Of a DNA stretch of 46,203 bases, positions 26,567 through 35,030 are shown piece by piece (positions within the stretch are counted from its first letter, which is position 1; every line of letters begins with the position of its first letter). The position numbers and the translations under genes are program-made. The stretch spans positions 1-46,203 of the forward strand of contig CAMUFJ010000010.1 of assembly GCA_947088135.1 (NCBI GenBank), read 5' to 3'. Under the pieces are notes generated by a model. That model did no database searches, was not told the origin of the DNA, and worked only from the letters and a program-made list of their open reading frames with translations. This DNA is from an uncultured Clostridia bacterium (lineage in GTDB: Bacteria > Bacillota > Clostridia > Christensenellales > Borkfalkiaceae).

Positions 26567-27687
26567 ACCATACCCTCCGCCGCCGCGTACGCCGACGAAA
26601 ACGCCCATTGCAGGTTATATCCTCCGCATTCGCCGTCTGCGTTCAAAATTTCACCCGCAAAATATAAGCCCTTGCACAGCTTGCTCTGAAAATGCTCGTC
26701 CGTTTCGGAGAGCGGGATTCCGCCCCGCGTCGCCTGCGCCCGCGAAAACCCGAGCGTACCCTCCGCAGTGAGCGGAAACCGCTTGATAAGCGAAGCAAGC
26801 CTTTCCCCGCCCGCACGCTTTAAAAGCGTTCTTGCAAGCCCGTTGTTGATAACGCACAAAAGTCCGTCCTCCCGTCCGCACAGCGAAACAAGGCGCTGCT
26901 CGGAAACGTCGGGCAACAGATCCAACAGCAAGGTATCTCCTTTTTTCGTATAGGAGGAGGCGCGGAATATCGCGTCGCCCGAAACGCCGTTATCGGTAAA
27001 GAGTATATCCCCCCGCCCGACGTAAATTTCTTTGCCCGACCGCACAACGCGGACGAGCCCGTCCACGCGGATCCCCCTCAGACCGCGCACCTCTTCCGTT
27101 CGGCATTTAAGCTGAACGAGCACGGGAGAAAGGGGCGTTACGGTGTGCCCGAAGCTCTCGGCGATCGCATAAGCGTTGCCGTCCGTGCCGAAATTTTCCG
27201 CCGCCTTGCCCCCTGCGGCAAGTACGACGCGGTCGGCTTCCTCTCTGCCGTTTTCAAGATTTACGGCGAACTTCTCCCCTTTGCGAAAAACCGAACGGAC
27301 GAACGCGTTCGTTTTGATTTCAACGCCCGTGCGGGCGAGCTCCCTGCGGAAAAGATCGGTAATCGCCGATGCCTGACGGCTTGCGGGGTATACTCTTCCG
27401 CGTCCGTCGGGCAAAAAAATCCCGCCCATGCTTTCGAGAAAATTTACCGTATCGTCTGCACCGAAACGCGCCAAAGCGCGGGCGACCTTTTCCCTGTCGT
27501 CCGAAAAATAATGCTCCGCACCCATGTCGGTATTGGTCACGTTCCCCTGCCCGTTCCCCGTTGCCGAAAGTTTGCGTCCGAGCCGTTCCCCGCGCTCCAA
27601 TACGAGCACGGAAAAGCCCCGCCTTTTCAGCATGACGGCAACGCTCATGCCCGCCGCGCCCCCGCCGATCACCGCGATTTTTTTCAT
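26563..27687 (-). CDS. HI0933/BaiN-like FAD-dependent oxidoreductase (374 aa)
   Basis: The N-terminus MKKIAVIGGGAAGMSVAVMLKR is the FAD Rossmann fold, so the ATG at 27687 is certain. Family signatures follow: ERGERLGRKLSATGNGQGNVTN, VVLAAGGKA, and near the C-terminus LYFAGEILNADGECGGYNLQ. Length is a little short for the family (usually about 390-410). The family reduces or oxidises diverse substrates and annotation as BaiN or aminoacetone oxidase is by homology only. There is no ribosome binding site: the promoter -10 sits seven bases upstream of the ATG, so the transcript is probably leaderless. Its TGA overlaps the start of the next flavoprotein gene, which implies translational coupling. 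Confidence 0.93.
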   Translation of the reverse strand: MKKIAVIGGGAAGMSVAVMLKRRGFSVLVLERGERLGRKLSATGNGQGNVTNTDMGAEHYFSDDREKVARALARFGADDTVNFLESMGGIFLPDGRGRVYPASRQASAITDLFRRELARTGVEIKTNAFVRSVFRKGEKFAVNLENGREEADRVVLAAGGKAAENFGTDGNAYAIAESFGHTVTPLSPVLVQLKCRTEEVRGLRGIRVDGLVRVVRSGKEIYVGRGDILFTDNGVSGDAIFRASSYTKKGDTLLLDLLPDVSEQRLVSLCGREDGLLCVINNGLARTLLKRAGGERLASLIKRFPLTAEGTLGFSRAQATRGGIPLSETDEHFQSKLCKGLYFAGEILNADGECGGYNLQWAFSSAYAAAEGMV

Positions 27688-27694
27688 AAATATT

Positions 27695-27723
27695 ATCTTA
27701 CAACAAATATTTCCTTTTGTCAA
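27695..27723 (-). promoter_or_regulatory. Promoter for the two flavoprotein genes; implies leaderless mRNA
   Basis: Minus strand -35 TTGACA (27718-27723), 17-bp spacer, -10 TAAGAT (27695-27700). Seven bases separate the -10 from the ATG at 27687, so transcription should start at or next to the start codon. Confidence 0.75.
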
Positions 27724-27727
27724 TGGT

Positions 27728-27756
27728 TTGACAGCGGGGGGTTTTTGTGCTATAAT
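27728..27756 (+). promoter_or_regulatory. Perfect-consensus promoter for the DUF1508 repeat protein
   Basis: -35 TTGACA (27728-27733), 17-bp spacer, -10 TATAAT (27751-27756). Its -35 is only four bases from the -35 of the divergent flavoprotein promoter. It leaves a leader of about 120 nt. Confidence 0.88.
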
Positions 27757-27886
27757 TTGAATTGCAAGCAATAAAAAATGTTGTATTTGTCGGAATTACG
27801 CACTTTTTTGCTGTAAATCGCGTATAAAATACGGGGGAGCTTTTCGGCTGTTCCCGTTGGAAATTATAGAAAACGGAGTGATGAAA

Positions 27887-29161
27887 ATGATGATTTTGGC
27901 TGCATCGTTTTGGGATAATATGGTCGCATATCTCAAAGATAATATGTTTTTAACGATTATTTTGGGCGTCCTTCTCGTCCTCATTATCGTTACCGCCATC
28001 TCTCTCGCCGTAACCGTAAAGCGAGAAAAAAAGCGGAAAGCTCTGGCGGCACAGCAGGAGAACAGCGTACCCGAACAGCCCGTACAGGAACAGCCCGCGG
28101 AAGAAAGCGCGCCGATCCAAGTAGAGCCGACCGCTCCCGCCCAACCCGAAACGGTATGGGAAGCCGAGCCCGAAGCAAAGACGGAAGAGCCCGCATCGGA
28201 AGAACCGCAGGCGACGGAAGAGCCGACGGCAGAGCCCGAGGAAAAGGAATCCGTAACGGAAGAACCTGCCAAGCAGGCGGAAGAACCCGTAACGGAAGTA
28301 AAGGAAGAAACCGTCGTATGGGCGGGGGAAACGAACGATATTATCCCCTTCGAGGAAACGGAAGAAGAACACGAGCCCGAAGAGAAAGAACCCGAAGCGA
28401 AACCCCTTCCCGTTCCGAAAAAGGCTCCGGTGAAAAAGTCGGCGAAAACCGAGCCCGCCAAGAAAGCAGAACCTGCGAAAAAAACCGAGCCCGCCAAGAA
28501 GGCAGAACCTGCGAAAAAGACCGAGCCCGCCAAGAAAGCAGAACCTGCGAAAAAGACCGAGCCCGCCAAGAAGGCAGAACCCGTGAAAAAGACCGAGCTC
28601 GCCAAGAAGGCAGAACCTGCGAAAAAGACCGAGCCCGCTAAGAAAGCAGAACCCGTGAAAAAGACCGAGCCTGCCAAGAAGGCTGAGCCCGAAAAGAAAC
28701 CGGAGCCTGTTGCAAAAGAAGAGCCCGCCAAAGAAAACGAAACCCCGACCAGTTCCCCTTACAGCGGGAAATGGATGTTCGAAGTTAAGCCGAACGGACG
28801 TTACGCCTTTATGCTCTATGCCTCCAACGGCGAAAAAATGCTTGCAAGCGGAAGCGACTACTCCTCGCTTGCAGGCGCGAAAAACGGTATTGCCACTTTC
28901 AAGCGCAATATCGGCGAAGGCAAATTCGACATCGTGCGCACCAAATCGGGCGATTATTTCTTTAAACTGTTCAACGCAAACGGCGGCTTAATGGCAATCA
29001 GCTCCGACTATAAGACCCACACCACCTGCGAAAACGCAATGGAATCGACCAAGCGTTTCGCCGCGACCGCGGATATTGTCGAACCCAAGAAAGACGCGCC
29101 CAAGAAAAACGCACCGAAAAAGGACGCTTCCAAAAAGGATTCTTCCGACAAAGAGTCTTAA
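27887..29161 (+). CDS. Membrane-anchored Lys/Pro/Glu repeat protein with tandem DUF1508 (YegP) domains (424 aa)
   Basis: I prefer the ATG at 27887 (GGAG eight bases upstream); ATG 27881 and TTG 27857 are possible. One helix (about residues 20-43) is followed by KREKKRK, so the bulk is predicted inside the cell. Residues about 55-185 are acidic and Pro-rich. Next come seven 12-residue repeats of the type EPAKKAEPAKKT (about 189-272). Two DUF1508 domains follow (about 293-390): WMFEVKPNGRYAFMLYASNG and FDIVRTKSGDYFFKLFNANG. The tail is Lys-rich. DUF1508 function is not established. The acidic-then-basic layout could bind nucleic acid or other polyanions; this is inference. Own consensus promoter and strong terminator make it a single-gene unit. 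Confidence 0.88.
   Translation: MMILAASFWDNMVAYLKDNMFLTIILGVLLVLIIVTAISLAVTVKREKKRKALAAQQENSVPEQPVQEQPAEESAPIQVEPTAPAQPETVWEAEPEAKTEEPASEEPQATEEPTAEPEEKESVTEEPAKQAEEPVTEVKEETVVWAGETNDIIPFEETEEEHEPEEKEPEAKPLPVPKKAPVKKSAKTEPAKKAEPAKKTEPAKKAEPAKKTEPAKKAEPAKKTEPAKKAEPVKKTELAKKAEPAKKTEPAKKAEPVKKTEPAKKAEPEKKPEPVAKEEPAKENETPTSSPYSGKWMFEVKPNGRYAFMLYASNGEKMLASGSDYSSLAGAKNGIATFKRNIGEGKFDIVRTKSGDYFFKLFNANGGLMAISSDYKTHTTCENAMESTKRFAATADIVEPKKDAPKKNAPKKDASKKDSSDKES
28451..28702 (+). repeat. 36-bp in-frame tandem repeat (7 units)
   Basis: Units begin at 28451, 28487, 28523, 28559, 28595, 28631 and 28667, each encoding EPAKKxEPxKKT with small variations; the last is degenerate. Suitable for length change by slippage without frameshift. 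Confidence 0.9.
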
Positions 29162-29180
29162 CAACCGAATTTAAGAACCT

Positions 29181-29217
29181 AAAAAGCATATCGGAAATCG
29201 CTCCGATATGCTTTTTT
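29181..29217 (+). terminator. Rho-independent terminator
   Basis: A 10-bp perfect stem (29186-29195 with 29202-29211) and a 6-nt loop, flanked by AAAAA and TTTTTTT. It lies 20 bp after the DUF1508 protein stop. The flanking tracts make it potentially bidirectional. Confidence 0.93.
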
Positions 29218-29321
29218 TGAAATAAATTTTTATTTTAAAAAGATATCGAACAAGAATAACTTCAAAATCCTTATTTTCGGCATTCAAAATAAAAGTTTTT
29301 TTCTTTTTTCAGGGGGAAATA

Positions 29322-29350
29322 TTGACAAAGCGCGGCATATCCTGTAAAAT
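29322..29350 (+). promoter_or_regulatory. Promoter of the tandem esterase lipoprotein genes
   Basis: -35 TTGACA (29322-29327), 17-bp spacer, -10 TAAAAT (29345-29350); the predicted leader is about 20 nt. Confidence 0.8.
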
Positions 29351-29377
29351 AAAATTATGGTTCATAGGGAGAAAATT

Positions 29378-30763
29378 ATGAAAAAACGCATTTTGGCCTG
29401 CGCCCTCGGCGCGCTCATGCTTCTGCCCTTCGCGGTCGCTTGCGGCGAGCCCTCTTCGCCCGATAAAGACGGAGATGAAATTACGCAACCCACACCCAAA
29501 CCCGAACCGGAAAAACCGACGGAACACGAATACTTGCTTTTTTTTGAAAAGCGCGACTTGCTTCTATCGCTAACCGCACCCTATGATAGCGTTTCCGCGC
29601 CCGCAACGGTCACGGAGGACGGAAAGCCCCTTTCGGACGCGGATATTTCCTATAAAAGCGCGGACGAGGCGGTCGCCCGCGTTGATGAAAACGGCAAGGT
29701 GACGGCTGTTTCCGCAGGGGAAACACGCATTACCGCTTCCTACAAAACCATGAGCGTTACAACCCGCGTGCGGACGCTCGGCCCTGCCGCCGCCGAAGAA
29801 GTAAACGCATTCGAAGCCGTAAACCTCTATTCACGCACTTACGTGAGTGCAAAGCGGGTAACGCTTGACAACGTGTGCTCGGGTTTCGATATCGCCTTTG
29901 CGGGCACGACGCTCACGGGCAATTTCAACGTTTCGGGCAAGAGCAAACTCCGCGTGTTCGCAGACGGCGACGCGGAAGGCAAAGAAATTTTACTTGAAAA
30001 ATCGGGCTCAGTCGTTTTATGCGAGCTCCCCGCGGGCGTACACACGGTGCGCGTGCTCAAAGCGAGCAGTCCGCAGTACAACTCCATCACCGTGCCCGTC
30101 GGAAACGCATTCCAAACGGACGGCGAATTTTTGAGAGCGCCCCAAAAGAGCGAGCTCAAAATAGAATTTATCGGCGATTCCATTACGGCGGGATGCGGTT
30201 CTCTCGGCAACGCCTCGCACAGCGAACAAACGGTGGAGAACTCCGACCCCACGAAGGCGTACGCCTATCTCACCGCACAGGCGCTCGACGCCGATTTCTC
30301 TTTGCAGGCGCTCGAAGGCGTGTGCGCGAAGGACGGCGCGGTAAACGCCTACGATATTTACACGCGGTACGGCTACAATCTGTCCGCTTCCTTCGATCCG
30401 AAGAAATTCGACGCGGACGTCGTGGTGATCGGCTTAGGCGAAAACGATATGTGGCACGCGACGTCGGATCTTTTCGACTACACGGTGGAACAATTCCGCG
30501 CCGATTACGCCGATCTTCTCCGCCTCGTTCGGAAGCACCATCCCGACGCCGCCATCGTATGCGCGTTCGGCATGATGCCCGCCTCCTCCACCAAACAAGC
30601 GGAGGAAACCATTCGCGCCGCAGTCGCGGACACCGAAGATAAGAACGTCTACTGCGTAAAGATGCTCAGCAACGAAACGGGCGGAGCTTTCCACCCCAAC
30701 GCTTCCGCGCACAAGAAAAACGCGGAAACGCTCACCGCGCTCATTCGCGAGATTTTAAAATAG
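29378..30763 (+). CDS. CE2-like SGNH esterase lipoprotein with BIG2-like domain (461 aa)
   Basis: The ATG at 29378 has AGGGAG upstream and starts a signal peptide ending in FAVAC, a lipobox-like site near residue 21; an ATG at 29357 is less likely. A Pro-rich linker and a BIG2-like domain (about 65-125: DEAVARVDENGKVTAVSAGETRITA) follow. Next is a jelly-roll segment (about 140-255), then an SGNH domain with FIGDSITAG (nucleophile Ser), VIGLGEND and FHPNASAH (catalytic His). The jelly-roll plus SGNH layout is that of carbohydrate esterase family 2, which removes acetyl groups from polysaccharides. The usual Asp three residues before the His is Gly (GGAFH), consistent with the Ser-His dyads described in some CE2 enzymes. 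Outer face of the membrane. First gene of a two-gene operon. Confidence 0.88.
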   Translation: MKKRILACALGALMLLPFAVACGEPSSPDKDGDEITQPTPKPEPEKPTEHEYLLFFEKRDLLLSLTAPYDSVSAPATVTEDGKPLSDADISYKSADEAVARVDENGKVTAVSAGETRITASYKTMSVTTRVRTLGPAAAEEVNAFEAVNLYSRTYVSAKRVTLDNVCSGFDIAFAGTTLTGNFNVSGKSKLRVFADGDAEGKEILLEKSGSVVLCELPAGVHTVRVLKASSPQYNSITVPVGNAFQTDGEFLRAPQKSELKIEFIGDSITAGCGSLGNASHSEQTVENSDPTKAYAYLTAQALDADFSLQALEGVCAKDGAVNAYDIYTRYGYNLSASFDPKKFDADVVVIGLGENDMWHATSDLFDYTVEQFRADYADLLRLVRKHHPDAAIVCAFGMMPASSTKQAEETIRAAVADTEDKNVYCVKMLSNETGGAFHPNASAHKKNAETLTALIREILK

Positions 30764-30776
30764 CAAGGAGACCGAA

Positions 30777-31934
30777 ATGAAATTGAAACGTTTGCTCTGC
30801 CTGCTCTTCCCCGCTTTTCTTTTGAGCTGTTCCGTTGCCTGTGGCGGAAACAATCCGGACGCGGACGCCGACCCGCCCGCCCAAACCCTTCCCGACCAAG
30901 GTTCCGACGACCCCGCAAAACCCGAAACGATAGAAGGCTTGGAGGTGATTTCCTTGGAGGAAGTCCAAAAATTCGACGAAAGCGCCGCGCGGCTCTTCGG
31001 GCGCACCTATAAATCGGGCAAACAGCTCTTGTTCGACAATGCGGGCACGGGTGCGGAATTCACCTTTTACGGCACGCAGTTTGAAGCGAAGATCCTCTCT
31101 ACGGGCGATTTGCTGTACGCGCGGGTGTTCGTGGACGGCGATAAAACGGGAACGCTCATGGAATTTCGGCGGGGCTTTAAAAAGTTCGATTTCCTCGCTA
31201 AGGACTTGGCGAAGGGCGTGCATACCGTAAAAATCGTAAAAGCGACCAGCTCGCAAAACGGCGCACTGTCCCTCGGCGAGGTTCGCACGGACGGAAAATT
31301 CCTCCGACCGAAAGAAAAGACGCCTCTCAAAATCGAATTTGTGGGCGACTCCATTACCGTAGGCGCGGGCGTGTTTGCGTCCCCTTCCTCCGACCCCGCG
31401 ATCGAGAATTCGGACGCAACGAAGGGATACGCCTATCTCACGGCGGAAGCGCTCGGCGCAGATTGCTCGCTCGTGGCGACGGAAGGTATTTGCACCAAGG
31501 TAAAATGGGTGCTTCCCGTGGGTATGTGCGATATGTATTTGAGCAAATCCTCCGTCGCGACCGCCCCGTACGACTTCCCCGCCGCCCCGCAGGATCTGGT
31601 CGTCGTTGCGCTCGGCACGAACGATTCCTATTATATGAGCTCCGATCAAAAATACACCGCCGACGCGTTCTCCGCCGACTATCGCGAGCTATTAACGCTC
31701 GTCCGCTCCAAAAACAAGAGTGCGAAAATCGTGTGCATTTACGGCATGATGGGAACGCACGCGAGCGTGGAGCAAGGCATTCAAAAGGCAATTTCCGACC
31801 TTGGCGACGGAAATATCACCTATTTCGCAATGCCCGCGGGCACGGACGGCGCGGGCGCGCATCCCTCTGCGGAAAACGCGGTCGCTCAAAGCGCCGCCCT
31901 CACCGCATATCTTAGCGAGCTGTTGCAATTGTAA
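30777..31934 (+). CDS. CE2-like SGNH esterase lipoprotein (385 aa)
   Basis: Starts 13 bp after the previous gene with AAGGAG. The signal peptide ends in the lipobox LLSC (Cys18). Unlike its neighbour it has no BIG2-like domain. The jelly-roll segment (about 60-180) shares LFGRTYKSGKQLLFDNAGTGAEF-type positions with the neighbour. The SGNH domain has FVGDSITVGAG (Ser nucleophile), VVALGTNDSYY and GAHPSAENA (His). The Asp before the His is again absent (DGAGAH has Asp four residues before). The two genes are tandem paralogues, probably with different glycan or side-chain preference. Likely extracellular deacetylation of dietary or host polysaccharide; substrate cannot be read from sequence. Confidence 0.87.
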   Translation: MKLKRLLCLLFPAFLLSCSVACGGNNPDADADPPAQTLPDQGSDDPAKPETIEGLEVISLEEVQKFDESAARLFGRTYKSGKQLLFDNAGTGAEFTFYGTQFEAKILSTGDLLYARVFVDGDKTGTLMEFRRGFKKFDFLAKDLAKGVHTVKIVKATSSQNGALSLGEVRTDGKFLRPKEKTPLKIEFVGDSITVGAGVFASPSSDPAIENSDATKGYAYLTAEALGADCSLVATEGICTKVKWVLPVGMCDMYLSKSSVATAPYDFPAAPQDLVVVALGTNDSYYMSSDQKYTADAFSADYRELLTLVRSKNKSAKIVCIYGMMGTHASVEQGIQKAISDLGDGNITYFAMPAGTDGAGAHPSAENAVAQSAALTAYLSELLQL

Positions 31935-32013
31935 CACCGCTTCCTCACAGCCGTTTTGTCCCCTGAGAACGACGAAAAAAAGCAAATACGCAAGCCCTAC
32001 AACCGTAAAGACG

Positions 32014-32045
32014 ATCCCCCCGCACAACGTGCGGGGGGGATTTAT
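32014..32045 (+). terminator. Rho-independent terminator after the esterase operon
   Basis: A 10-bp GC-rich stem (six C plus GCAC paired with GTGC plus six G), 3-nt loop, then TTTATT. It lies 80 bp past the second esterase stop and 17 bp from the convergent lipoprotein gene, and could serve both. Confidence 0.85.
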
Positions 32046-32061
32046 TGTCGGCTTAAAAATT

Positions 32062-34902
32062 CTACCACTGAACGGGCGTAACGCCGTCGCTGCTCAAATA
32101 CCAATAGTTACCGGCCGTCACGGGCTTGCTTGCCGAATAGAAATACATCTCCGCTTTGATCAGCGGGTTGTTACTGCTTCCAACGTTCACGTATTCCCAA
32201 TCGGAAGCCGCTCCCGCGTAATAGACGGCAACGAGCGAAGTGCAATCGCGGAACGCCGAGCTTCCGATACTTTCCACGCTTTGAGCAATTACAATGTATT
32301 CAAGCGCGTTGCATCCGCGGAACGCCGAACTTCCGATCACGCTCACCGACTCCGAAATGACCACGCTCGTGATCGACTCGTCGTAGGCGAAAGCGCTGTT
32401 TCTGATTTCCTTCACGGGCAGACCTTTATATTCTGCGGGAATTACGATCGCGGAATCCTTCGCCGTCCCGATTCCCTCAACCGCATACCCTTTGCCGTCC
32501 GCCGTCAAAGAATATTCCAAGCCGTACGTGCCTTCCGTAACGGAGGGCTTTTCGGGAGCGGGATCGGGCTGCGTCGTATTTTGCTTTGCGCCGCAAATGC
32601 AAACGCCGCCGACGTATACGTGCTTATCGTACATTGGCGCGCCGCAATCTCTGCACGACTGATAGTGCTCCTCGCCGATCTCCACATATTTTCCGTCCCC
32701 AACGTGTTTATGCTCGTCGGGGAAATTGTCTTCGTTCCCGTCGATTTGCTCTTGGATCTCAGCAGGAAACCGAACACGCGTGGTGCCGAAATCCGAGAAT
32801 TCATATGTGATCGTTTCAACGGATTCCACCTTCATTCCATAGGCGCTTTGCGTCATTATGACCGTCATGGTCAGCTCGAAAGGAACATTGCTTCCAAGCA
32901 CAAAGGCGCATTCCGTTATCTCGACCTCGTCGTACATGTCCGGCACACTGCCCAAGCTCTCCATGAGCCGTTGCGTCAACATGTTCAATCCGGACGCATT
33001 TGCTTCGTACCTGCCTGTATTAACGTTGTAGGTAAAGCCCGCATACAAATCGACGTAATCGTACAGCGAAATGTTGTCCGTTGAGAATTCGGGCGACTCT
33101 TGTTCCGAAAAACCGCCTCCGGCGATTTCTACCCAACAACGTTTTTCCCCGTTCACGCTATATGCGTACATTTCCGTTGTGGCGCCGCCGTACCCAGGTA
33201 TGTACACCTTGGAAACCGTGCGGCTCTTCACGCCGTTGTTGAAGAATTTCCCTTCCAAAGTGATATTTTGCGATTCCCCGTTATGTTTCGATACGACCGT
33301 TCCCGAAAAATCGGCCGTAAAGTTTTCGGCATTCGCTTGAAAAATATTTCTCCACTCTTTCTCGCTTATTTTGCCCGAAGGCGTAGGCGCGGGCTGATTC
33401 GGCTCGCCGAGCAAGTCGATCTGTTTTTGAATTTCATTGGGATAAACAACTTCCGTCGTACCGTAATCGGTAAACTCATAACGCATCTCCACTTCCCCCG
33501 TAAGCGTCATGCCGAGTTCAGTTTGGTTGACCGTCCCCAAAATTTTCGCTTCAACCACTTTGCCGTCTTGAATGACGAAATAGCATTCCGCCAGCGTGTC
33601 GCACTGCTGAAAGATCATTTCGTTGTTCGCGCTATCGTTCTTTATCACCGCGAGCATCTCTTTCAGTCCGCTTTTCGTCACCTCGTAACGGTCTGTCTTT
33701 TCGTTATACGCAAAGTACCCGTAGCAGTCGGCATAATTGGAGAAAGTCAAGAGCGAAAATTGGTTCACGTCGGACGCATTGCTTACGTCGCTCTCCAACT
33801 CGCCCTTTTCGTTGTAACGCCAATAATAGAATTCATCTCCGTGCAGATACGCAAAGCTATCCTCGGGTTCGTTCTCCATGTCGTTCAAGTATGCGTGGAA
33901 TTTGTTCCCCTCCCTCGAAAGGCTCAAATAAGCGTTTGTGACCTCCGTTTCCGATTGTCCAGACGGCGATTTGACAGTCGCATAGGCTTCTGCGTATAAT
34001 TTACTCGTAAGATTTACGCAATTATTTTCGTTTTCGAAAATTTCTCTCCACTCCCGTTCGGAAATCGCACCCGAAGGGGTAGGAACGACGATCTCCCCTT
34101 GGGGAGGCTCTTCCGTGTCGACGCCGTTTTGGTCGAGCCATTCCTGAATTTGTTTGGGGAAGGAAACCGTCGTCGTGCCGAAATCGAAAAACGTATAATC
34201 GAGATCCTGATCGACAAACAACCCCATGTCGTCTTGCATCAAAAGACGCATGTGCGCACCAACGGGCAAACCGTTTTCGAGGGTGAAAGACGCTTCCGTC
34301 AACTCGAGAGTCATTCCTGCGATTGCGGAAGACCCGCCCATCAGACTGCTCACGTAAATATCGGTGATTTGCCCAAGCCCTTTCTCGGTAGCCTCGTAGG
34401 ACTTGGTTTTGGAATCGTATTCGAAGCAATTATAGCATTCGGCATAGTCCGCAAGCACGACCGCACTCAGCGGAAGCCCGTTCACTTTTTCCCGCTCCCA
34501 TTCCGCGCCGTCGTCGTAACGGACCCAAAAATAGTCGTCGGAAGCATTATGTAACTCGTACATCTCGATCTTGTATCCGTCGCCGTATATACTGCTGTAA
34601 TTTTTCCCGCCGTCCGCGCAGAACAAACCCTTTACTTTCGACGTGTTTTTCTCCGCGCCGCTCACCGCTTGAACCGTGACCGTGGCGGAAATATCGGTCG
34701 TAAAATTCTTGTTGTACTTCTCGTTGCCGAACACGTTCTGCCATTGCGACTGCGTGACCGTAGGGCCGGTAATACCGCTCAAATCCCCGCCCCCGTTTCC
34801 GCCGTTCCCGCTGTTGCTACCGAACAAATCGCAACCCGTAAGCGCAAGACACGAGGCGCAGGTAAGGGCAAGCGCCCCCGCCGCAAGATACCTTTTTTTC
34901 AT
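32062..34902 (-). CDS. Large lipoprotein with three internal repeats, Cys4 motif and LRR5 tail (946 aa)
   Basis: I chose the ATG at 34902 (GAGGTGA upstream); it starts a signal peptide with lipobox LTGC (Cys24). An ATG at 34926 is possible. Three homologous units of about 220-240 residues follow. Each opens with ISExEWRxIF (TQSQWQNVF in the first) and closes with FGTTxVxFPxEIQxQID. Within each, a DYAxCYxxFxYNxKTxRYE segment recurs. After unit 3 is a possible zinc site, SCRDCGAPMY to CICGAK. The last about 130 residues are BspA-like LRR5 repeats (IGSSAFRGC, IGSSAFRDC). Such proteins are generally surface-exposed. I do not recognise the repeat family. The promoter carries a G9 run, so expression may be phase-variable. 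It is convergent with the esterase operon. Confidence 0.9.
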   Translation of the reverse strand: MKKRYLAAGALALTCASCLALTGCDLFGSNSGNGGNGGGDLSGITGPTVTQSQWQNVFGNEKYNKNFTTDISATVTVQAVSGAEKNTSKVKGLFCADGGKNYSSIYGDGYKIEMYELHNASDDYFWVRYDDGAEWEREKVNGLPLSAVVLADYAECYNCFEYDSKTKSYEATEKGLGQITDIYVSSLMGGSSAIAGMTLELTEASFTLENGLPVGAHMRLLMQDDMGLFVDQDLDYTFFDFGTTTVSFPKQIQEWLDQNGVDTEEPPQGEIVVPTPSGAISEREWREIFENENNCVNLTSKLYAEAYATVKSPSGQSETEVTNAYLSLSREGNKFHAYLNDMENEPEDSFAYLHGDEFYYWRYNEKGELESDVSNASDVNQFSLLTFSNYADCYGYFAYNEKTDRYEVTKSGLKEMLAVIKNDSANNEMIFQQCDTLAECYFVIQDGKVVEAKILGTVNQTELGMTLTGEVEMRYEFTDYGTTEVVYPNEIQKQIDLLGEPNQPAPTPSGKISEKEWRNIFQANAENFTADFSGTVVSKHNGESQNITLEGKFFNNGVKSRTVSKVYIPGYGGATTEMYAYSVNGEKRCWVEIAGGGFSEQESPEFSTDNISLYDYVDLYAGFTYNVNTGRYEANASGLNMLTQRLMESLGSVPDMYDEVEITECAFVLGSNVPFELTMTVIMTQSAYGMKVESVETITYEFSDFGTTRVRFPAEIQEQIDGNEDNFPDEHKHVGDGKYVEIGEEHYQSCRDCGAPMYDKHVYVGGVCICGAKQNTTQPDPAPEKPSVTEGTYGLEYSLTADGKGYAVEGIGTAKDSAIVIPAEYKGLPVKEIRNSAFAYDESITSVVISESVSVIGSSAFRGCNALEYIVIAQSVESIGSSAFRDCTSLVAVYYAGAASDWEYVNVGSSNNPLIKAEMYFYSASKPVTAGNYWYLSSDGVTPVQW

Positions 34903-34938
34903 AATTCTCACCTCAATTTTTTTCATACTCTCAATACC

Positions 34939-34969
34939 ATTATAGCACCCCCCCCCTGTACCATGTCAA
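34939..34969 (-). promoter_or_regulatory. Promoter with a G9 tract in the spacer (candidate phase-variable switch)
   Basis: Minus strand -35 TTGACA (34964-34969) and -10 TATAAT (34939-34944), both perfect. The spacer is 19 bp and contains nine consecutive G (C at 34948-34956 on the plus strand). Loss of one or two G would bring the spacer to 18 or 17 bp. Confidence 0.8.
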
Positions 34970-35030
34970 GCTTTTAACGCTTTTTTGTAAATTAATTTGA
35001 AATAAATTTTGTCGCGCGGGGGTATTTAAT

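Noticed and set aside
27796..28731. Ser/Ala/Gly-rich minus-strand frame of 311 codons
   Set aside because: It mirrors the 36-bp repeats of the DUF1508 gene on the other strand, which has promoter, ribosome binding site and domains.
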